Shown here one piece after another: positions 7,009 through 11,671 of a stretch of 11,671 nt of DNA. The position numbers were made by a program, and so were the translations under genes. This stretch comes from an uncultured Clostridium sp. (lineage in GTDB: Bacteria; Bacillota; Clostridia; Lachnospirales; Lachnospiraceae). The stretch spans positions 1 to 11,671 of the forward strand of contig NZ_URHZ01000117.1 of assembly GCF_900547735.1 (NCBI RefSeq), given 5' to 3'. Within the stretch, counting starts at the first letter, position 1. Every line of letters starts with the position of its first letter. The notes below the pieces were generated by a model. The model searched no databases and was not told the origin of the DNA. It worked only from the letters and a program-made list of their open reading frames with translations.

Positions 7009-8241
7009 ATGGACGAGAAACTGACACTGGAGAAATTCGAAGAAGCGACGGAAGCCGTCACAAAAGTTATCTCTGAGACAAAGCTTGTATACAGTGAGCA
7101 CTTTTCCAACATGACGGGAAATAAGGTTTACTTTAAACCTGAAAATATGCAGTATACGGGAGCCTACAAGGTCCGCGGCGCATACTATAAGATCAGCACG
7201 CTGACAGAAGAAGAAAAGAGCAAGGGGCTTATAACGGCCTCCGCCGGCAACCATGCCCAGGGAGTCGCCTATGCGGCCAAGCTGGCGGGAATCAAGGCGG
7301 TAATCGTAATGCCTACCACAACGCCTCTGATGAAGGTGAACAGGACGAGAAGTTACGGTGCCGAGGTGGTTCTGTGCGGAGACGTGTTTGACGAGGCCCT
7401 GGCCCGTGCCAATGAGCTGGCTGCCGAGCACGGCTATACATTCATCCATCCGTTCAATGATCTGGACGTGGCGACCGGACAGGGAACCATAGCCATGGAA
7501 ATCATCAAAGAGCTTCCGACGGTCGACTATATCCTGGTGCCAATCGGCGGCGGCGGTCTCTGCACCGGCGTGGCCACACTGGCAAAGCTCTTAAACCCGA
7601 AGATCAAAATCATCGGAGTGGAGCCGGCCGGCGCAAACTGTATGCAGGAATCCCTGAAAGCGGGCAAGATCGTGTCCCTTCCTTCCGTGAACACCATCGC
7701 GGACGGCACGGCGGTACAGACTCCGGGCGATCTTCTGCTTCCGTACATACAGGAGAATGTGGATAAGATTATCACAATTGAGGATTCTGAACTGATCGTA
7801 GCCTTCCTGGACATGGTGGAGAACCACAAGATGATCGTGGAAAATTCCGGCCTTCTGACCGTGGCGGCTTTAAAACACCTGAATGTCAACAAGAAAAAGA
7901 TTGTTTCCATCCTGAGCGGAGGAAACATGGATGTAATCACAATGGCCTCCATTGTACAGCACGGCCTGATCCAGAGAGACCGTATCTTCACCGTCTCCGT
8001 ACTCCTTCCCGACAAGCCGGGAGAGCTTGCTAAGGTTTCCACCCTAATGGCGGCGGAACAGGGCAATGTTATCAAACTGGAGCACAACCAGTTCGTCAGC
8101 ATAAACCGTAACGCGGCAGTGGAGCTGCGCATCACCGTGGAAGCATTTGGCACAGAGCACAAAGAAAGGATTGTAGATGCGCTGAAAGCGGCCGGATACC
8201 GCCCGAAACTCGTTAAATCAAAAGGAATTTACGAAGCATAA
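7009..8241 (+). CDS. ilvA: Threonine ammonia-lyase with ACT domain
   Basis: This PLP enzyme deaminates threonine (and usually serine) to 2-oxobutanoate, the first committed step toward isoleucine or a route of threonine breakdown. From the preferred start it has 410 residues. The PLP lysine is Lys54 in YTGAYKVRGA; many homologues read TGSFKxRGA, so Ser-Phe is replaced by Ala-Tyr. Other fold-II motifs are SAGNHAQGVAYAA and the phosphate-binding loop GGGGL from 180. A single ACT domain begins near residue 326 (FTVSVLLPDKPGEL) and probably binds a regulatory amino acid. One ACT domain and this length fit the shorter clostridial IlvA/TdcB type rather than the roughly 510-residue E. coli IlvA. An alternative start at 6967 adds 14 residues and overlaps ftsY by 4 nt. 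Sequence alone does not settle the biosynthetic versus catabolic role. Confidence 0.93.
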   Translation: MDEKLTLEKFEEATEAVTKVISETKLVYSEHFSNMTGNKVYFKPENMQYTGAYKVRGAYYKISTLTEEEKSKGLITASAGNHAQGVAYAAKLAGIKAVIVMPTTTPLMKVNRTRSYGAEVVLCGDVFDEALARANELAAEHGYTFIHPFNDLDVATGQGTIAMEIIKELPTVDYILVPIGGGGLCTGVATLAKLLNPKIKIIGVEPAGANCMQESLKAGKIVSLPSVNTIADGTAVQTPGDLLLPYIQENVDKIITIEDSELIVAFLDMVENHKMIVENSGLLTVAALKHLNVNKKKIVSILSGGNMDVITMASIVQHGLIQRDRIFTVSVLLPDKPGELAKVSTLMAAEQGNVIKLEHNQFVSINRNAAVELRITVEAFGTEHKERIVDALKAAGYRPKLVKSKGIYEA

Positions 8242-8260
8242 CGCTGAAAAGGGAAATGGT

Positions 8261-9559
8261 ATGTATCAATTTGATAAAAATACACCCCTTGGCAAAAACC
8301 TTCATTATTTTGTCAAGTGGAGTGCGATATCCGTCATAATCGGACTGGTAACGGGACTGGTGGGGACGGCTTTCGGCCATGCCGTTCTGTGGGTGTCAGC
8401 CTATTTCAGAAGCCACCCATGGACGATTCTGTTCCTCCCGGTCTGCGGCCTTCTGATTACCGGCGTATATCATCTGCTGAAAGAGGATAAGAACCGTGGA
8501 ACCAACATGGTAATAGAGTCCATTTATTCAGGAACGGAGATTACCTTTGGGACGGCCCCCGCCGTTTTCATCGGAACTCTTCTGACACACATTGCAGGCG
8601 GTTCCTCCGGAAGGGAGGGAGCTGCCCTCCAGATGGGCGGAAGCATCGGAAACCAGATAGGAAAAGCCCTCCGCCTGGATGAAAAAGATATAAAAATCGC
8701 CGTCATGTGCGGAATGAGCGGGGCCTTTGCCGCCCTGTTCGGAACGCCGGTGGCGGCTGCCGTATTTTCAATGGAAGTCATCAGCATCGGCGTCATGTAT
8801 TACGCTGCGTTGGTCCCCTGTATTTTTTCTGCGTACCTGGGGGCGGCGGTGGCAAAATATCTCGGTCTGCATCCGGAGGCGTTTCCAATCGGGGCAGTTC
8901 CGGAATTCGGCCTTAAAATGGGCGTGCTGATTGTGATTCTCGGAATTCTCTGCGCCCTTGTTGCGGAGCTGTTCTGTATCGTGCTTCACGGCGCGGGTCA
9001 TCTGTACGTCAAACACTTTCCGTCGCCTGCAAAAAGGATTGCCATGGGCGGCCTTCTCGTGATCGTGCTGACCCTGGTGTCCAGAAACATCGACTACAAC
9101 GGAAGCGGCATCCAGTTGATTGAAAAATGCTTTGAGGGTGAAGTGGATTACACCGCTTTCCTATGGAAAATCCTGTTTACCGCTGTTACGCTGGAAGCCG
9201 GCTTTAAGGGCGGCGAGATAGTGCCGACCCTGACGATCGGTGCGACCTTTGGCTGCACCTTTGCCATGCTGACCGGCCAGCCCCACGGGCTGATGGCGGC
9301 CAGCGGAATGCTTGCGCTCTTTGTGGGCGTGACAAACTGTCCGATTACGACTCTGCTTTTGGGCCTTGAACTGTTCGGATACTCGGCAATGCCGTATTTT
9401 GTTGTGATAATCGCGGTAAGTTTTACCCTGTCCGGATACTACAGCCTGTATTCCAGCCAGAAATTTGTCTATTCCAAGACGAAAACAGAATATATCAACC
9501 GCAAGACCAACGACTTTATCCCATATCAGAGAAAGAACTTCACATCCCCTGAGGAATAG
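8261..9559 (+). CDS. CLC-family anion channel or antiporter
   Basis: This is an integral membrane protein of the CLC family, which moves chloride, fluoride or other anions, often in exchange for protons. The 432 residues contain many hydrophobic segments (clear ones near 22-45, 54-72, 148-170, 172-197, 252-270 and 340-400). The family signature is present as GSSGREGAALQMG with gating Glu119, but the canonical proline after GREG is alanine. The usual GSGIP selectivity motif is absent; the equivalent region appears to read RGTNMVIESI. A GEIVP motif with Glu319 lies in the second half. These departures recall the CLC-F (fluoride/proton) branch, but that is inference. No CBS domains follow; the tail is short and basic. 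The gene starts 20 nt after ilvA with AAAAGGGA before the ATG, leaving no room for its own fluoride riboswitch. Confidence 0.92.
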   Translation: MYQFDKNTPLGKNLHYFVKWSAISVIIGLVTGLVGTAFGHAVLWVSAYFRSHPWTILFLPVCGLLITGVYHLLKEDKNRGTNMVIESIYSGTEITFGTAPAVFIGTLLTHIAGGSSGREGAALQMGGSIGNQIGKALRLDEKDIKIAVMCGMSGAFAALFGTPVAAAVFSMEVISIGVMYYAALVPCIFSAYLGAAVAKYLGLHPEAFPIGAVPEFGLKMGVLIVILGILCALVAELFCIVLHGAGHLYVKHFPSPAKRIAMGGLLVIVLTLVSRNIDYNGSGIQLIEKCFEGEVDYTAFLWKILFTAVTLEAGFKGGEIVPTLTIGATFGCTFAMLTGQPHGLMAASGMLALFVGVTNCPITTLLLGLELFGYSAMPYFVVIIAVSFTLSGYYSLYSSQKFVYSKTKTEYINRKTNDFIPYQRKNFTSPEE

Positions 9560-9588
9560 AGCCAGGGTGACGGAGAGAGGTACATGGA

Positions 9589-10899
9589 ATGAAAATTTTG
9601 ATTAGAAATGCAACGGTCCTCACGATGGATGAGGAAATGCACCTTTACGCGCCCGGCTACGTCCTTACAAGGGACGGCAGAATTGAGGAGCTGGGAGAGG
9701 AGAAAGAAATTCTTCCCGAGGCGGATGAGATAATCGATGCCGGCGGAGGAATTCTCCTCCCCGGCTTTATTAATACCCACTGCCATGTCCCGATGATGCC
9801 GTTCCGCAGCCTGGGGGACGACTGCCCAGACCGTCTGCGCCGTTTCCTGTTTCCGTTAGAGAATGAGGCCATGACAAAGGAACTCGTAGCCCTCTCCGCC
9901 AGATACGGAATCTGTGAGATGCTCCTGGCGGGCGTGACCACCTTTACGGACATGTATTATTTTGAGGACGAGGTGGCGAAGGCCTGCGAGGAACTCGGCA
10001 TCCGCGGCGTCCTGGGAGAGACCGTAATCGGCCAGAAGACATGCGACAGCGAAGAACCGTACGGCGGCCTTCTGCTGGCGGAAGAATTCATTAAGACGTG
10101 GAAGGGCTGCGAACTGGTAACTCCCATCATCGCCCCCCACGCAACCAACACGAACAGCCCAAAGATGCTGAAAAAAGCATATGAAACGGCGCTCAAATAC
10201 GACACGCTCTGCACACTCCACGCCAGCGAGATGGACTATGAATTAAAGTACTTCAAAGACGAGTACGGCCAGACGCCCATTGAGTTCCTGAACACCCTCG
10301 GCATACTGGGAGACCACCTCCTGGCGGCCCATTGCATCCATCTGACGGAGCGCGACATCGCCCTGCTTTCGGAGAGCAAAACCACGGTCAGCCACTGTAT
10401 CGGCTCCAACACCAAGGCGGGCAAGGGCGTAGCCCCGGTAAAAGACCTTCTGGCAGCCAGGATCCCGGTGGGTCTCGGCACGGACGGAGCCTCCTCCGGC
10501 AACACCCTGGACCTCTTCACCCAGATGCGCCTGTTTGCCTCCTTTCATAAAACAGAAAACCGCGACAGAAGTCTTTTCCCGGCAAAAGAGATCGTAAAAC
10601 TCGCCACGACCGGAGGCGCAAAGACCCTCCACATGGAACATGTCCTGGGCTCCCTGGAACCTGGAAAAAAGGCGGACATGGTCCTGGTAGAAACAGACTC
10701 CGTCAACATGTTCCCATGCTACGACCCATACTCCGCGCTTGTCTACTCCGCCAACGCATCCAATGTGGAACTGGTGATGGTCGGCGGAAAGGTGCTGGTA
10801 AGAGGAAAGCGGCTGGTACATGCCGATCTGAAGCAGATCCGGAAAGAGCTGGAGGATGGGATTGGGAGCTTCCGGAAAGCGGCGGAATCTTATATTTAG
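9589..10899 (+). CDS. Amidohydrolase, MtaD/SAH deaminase-like
   Basis: This is a cytosolic metal-dependent hydrolase of the amidohydrolase superfamily. The closest family I recognise deaminates the adenine of S-adenosylhomocysteine, 5'-methylthioadenosine or related adenosines. The 436 residues show the small beta domain at both ends and the metal-binding TIM barrel between. The HxH pair is His64 and His66 in NTHCHVPM, followed by an RSLGDDCPD segment like the RGxxDD of the family. Further ligands and catalytic residues are His211 and Glu214 in HASEMD, His248 in AAHCIHL, and Asp299 in LGTDGASSGN. The region SHCIGSNTKAGKG departs from the common HCPxSNxKLxSG. GGAGAGAGG at 9572-9580 is 8 nt before the ATG. 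The gene is 29 nt after clc and is the last of the cluster. The class is secure, the substrate is not. Confidence 0.88.
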   Translation: MKILIRNATVLTMDEEMHLYAPGYVLTRDGRIEELGEEKEILPEADEIIDAGGGILLPGFINTHCHVPMMPFRSLGDDCPDRLRRFLFPLENEAMTKELVALSARYGICEMLLAGVTTFTDMYYFEDEVAKACEELGIRGVLGETVIGQKTCDSEEPYGGLLLAEEFIKTWKGCELVTPIIAPHATNTNSPKMLKKAYETALKYDTLCTLHASEMDYELKYFKDEYGQTPIEFLNTLGILGDHLLAAHCIHLTERDIALLSESKTTVSHCIGSNTKAGKGVAPVKDLLAARIPVGLGTDGASSGNTLDLFTQMRLFASFHKTENRDRSLFPAKEIVKLATTGGAKTLHMEHVLGSLEPGKKADMVLVETDSVNMFPCYDPYSALVYSANASNVELVMVGGKVLVRGKRLVHADLKQIRKELEDGIGSFRKAAESYI

Positions 10900-11010
10900 T
10901 TGAGATAGGAGGACGCCTCTGATAAGCCGGCGGACGGGGTAGGGGGATGGTTGGCTGAGTCTTCAGTCCCGATTGGGAGGTTGTCGTGGGGAGGAATCCG
11001 GGAGAAAAAA

Positions 11011-11110
11011 TTCCTACGGGGACCCGCTCCCGCTTGTGGAGCGCACAGCGGATGCTAAGCTCGTGAGGGACCTCGCTAAGCACCGGCGGGCTCCAATGTC
11101 CCCTTCGGAA
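11011..11110. other. Nested stem-loops in repeat core
   Basis: TTCCTACGGGGAC (11011-11023) pairs with GTCCCCTTCGGAA (11098-11110) at 11 of 13 positions. Inside it, CGCTCC (11025-11030) pairs with GGAGCG (11038-11043), and an imperfect stem forms around TGCTAAGC near 11053 and GCTAAGCA near 11085. Such ordered nesting suggests a folded RNA or single-stranded DNA, although GC-rich sequence yields some stems by chance. Confidence 0.45.
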
Positions 11111-11155
11111 ATTTTGTTACCGTGCCCTCCGGGCCCAGCAACACGCTTCGCGATG

Positions 11156-11208
11156 CACAGAAACGGTACAAACCACCGTTTCGCGCCGTTATCCTCGGGT
11201 TTTCTGTG
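11156..11208. other. Two-tier hairpin in repeat core
   Basis: GAAACGGT (11160-11167) pairs perfectly with ACCGTTTC (11175-11182) around a 7-nt loop. An overlapping outer pairing of CACAGAAA (11156-11163) with TTTCTGTG (11201-11208) is also perfect over 8 bp. The two share four bases, so they are alternatives or only partly compatible, as in a switchable structure. Confidence 0.45.
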
Positions 11209-11281
11209 ACTTACGCTTTGCTCCACTCACACAAAACGCCTCGCGGAATACTTCCGTCATACAATAACAGGCTCGCCAACT

Positions 11282-11650
11282 CCCCTCGGGCAGGCTGTTG
11301 ACGGGACTGAAGATCCCGGAAGGGTATCTATACCCCGTCCGCCGACTTATCAGAGGCTGATTGTCTCTTTCGTCAAGTAGGGAAGAGGCTATTGTCGCGG
11401 CCACTACGTCTCTTCGGATGCCGGGGCACTGCCTCTTTATTACTTAACGTTTAGCAACATTTTATCCTGTTTTTTGTATACCGCGATGCGGTGATTCATA
11501 AGAGTCTGAACTGTTAAAGGTACCGCAGTTTCGTAGTGGCCGCGACAATACCTTCCCCGCACTTGACGGAAGAGACAATCAGCCCCTGAAGCCGGCGGAC
11601 AGGGCAACAACCTTCCCTGAGTCTTCAGTCCCGTCGACAGCCTGCCCGGG
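11282..11650. repeat. Long palindromic repeat around a 123-nt loop
   Basis: Bases 11282-11408 are the imperfect reverse complement of 11532-11650. The inner part (11357-11408 with 11532-11582) matches over 19 nt at the loop end (CGTAGTGGCCGCGACAATA) and 21 of 22 nt at the other end, with an unlike segment of about 10 nt between. The outer part reuses the arm of unit 1 and extends through a shared ACAGCCTGCCCG. The loop, 11409-11531, is AT-richer and includes a run of six T's at 11470-11475 and the small stem ACCGC/GCGGT at 11480-11492. It holds no gene that I can see. The arms could form a stem of about 120 bp in RNA or single-stranded DNA. Confidence 0.75.
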
Positions 11651-11671
11651 GAAGGAAGGAGAAAACTTTCC
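11583..11671 (+). repeat. Third arm copy, cut by the window end
   Basis: This is a direct-orientation copy of the left arm of unit 1: it shares AGCCGGCGGAC and the 17-nt stretch CTGAGTCTTCAGTCCCG with 10916-10971. After the arm, GGGGAAGGAAGGAGAAAACTTTCC resembles the start of the unit 1 core near 10989-11014 (GGGGAGGAA, then GGGAGAAAAAATTCC). A second full unit may therefore begin here and continue beyond the window. Confidence 0.6.

Larger units (their letters stand above)
10916..11356. repeat. Intergenic repeat unit 1 with inverted arms
   Basis: A non-coding unit of about 440 bp begins 17 nt after the amidohydrolase stop. Its left arm (10916-10971) is the imperfect reverse complement of its right arm (11302-11356). 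The outer 26 nt match at 25 positions (CCTCTGATAAG, one change, then CGGCGGACGGGGTA), the inner 12 nt match fully (TCTTCAGTCCCG), and the 17-18 nt between are unrelated. No target-site duplication or transposase is evident. The few short open frames across it lack ribosome binding sites and recognisable sequence. It could be a non-autonomous mobile repeat, a transcribed structured element, or a large bidirectional stem ending the operon. Confidence 0.75.

Noticed and set aside
10973..11226. Overlapping open frames on both strands in the repeat region (+ 10973-11209, - 11014-11226, - 11189-11404).
   Set aside because: They cross the repeat stems, are under 80 residues, lack ribosome binding sites and show no motif; chance frames in GC-rich palindromic DNA are more likely.
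11011..11301. Possible CRISPR array or attachment-site array in the repeat region.
   Set aside because: Repeats are few, long, inverted and unevenly spaced; there are no regular spacers and no cas or integrase gene in the window.
11460..11495. T-run at 11470-11475 followed by a small hairpin, as a terminator.
   Set aside because: On the + strand the T-run precedes rather than follows the hairpin. On the - strand it would be an A-run.

Overview
The window looks like a chromosomal segment of a Clostridia-class Firmicute, most likely Lachnospiraceae (Clostridium cluster XIVa). The basis is the gene order plsX-acpP-rnc-smc-ftsY, strong AGGAGG-type ribosome binding sites, moderate G+C with AT-rich promoter DNA, and protein sequences of clostridial type. 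No taxonomic search was possible, so this is inference.

Layout: bases 1-349 hold no secure gene. They contain a 9-bp hairpin, a fragment of the repeat found at the other end of the window, and a good sigma-A type promoter (TTGATT, 17 bp, TATATT) whose -35 lies in a small palindrome. From 350 to 10899 there are eight genes, all on the + strand and tightly packed: plsX (phosphate acyltransferase), acpP (acyl carrier protein), rnc (RNase III), smc (chromosome condensation ATPase), ftsY (SRP receptor), a threonine ammonia-lyase with an ACT domain, a CLC-family anion transporter, and a metal-dependent amidohydrolase of the MtaD/SAH-deaminase type. The largest gap, acpP-rnc at 96 nt, holds two hairpins; no gap has a convincing intrinsic terminator, so most of the cluster may be co-transcribed.

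The first two genes serve fatty-acid and phospholipid synthesis: PlsX makes acyl-phosphate from acyl-ACP, and AcpP is the carrier. rnc, smc and ftsY are housekeeping genes for RNA processing, chromosome segregation and membrane protein targeting, and their linkage is common in Firmicutes. The last three genes (ilvA-like, clc, amidohydrolase) are a metabolic and transport extension with no obvious shared pathway.

The most unusual part is the roughly 770-base non-coding end, 10900-11671. It is a mosaic of long imperfect inverted repeats. An arm A at 10916 returns inverted at 11302-11356. That copy is followed at once by an arm B, and A'+B together (11282-11408) return inverted at 11532-11650 around a 123-nt loop. 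The last A copy runs into a sequence resembling the start of the first unit, which suggests that another unit begins at the window edge. About 45 bases of the first unit's core recur upstream of plsX, so this looks like a dispersed repeat family. I see no transposase or other protein in it. I found no RNA gene, CRISPR array or recognised riboswitch.
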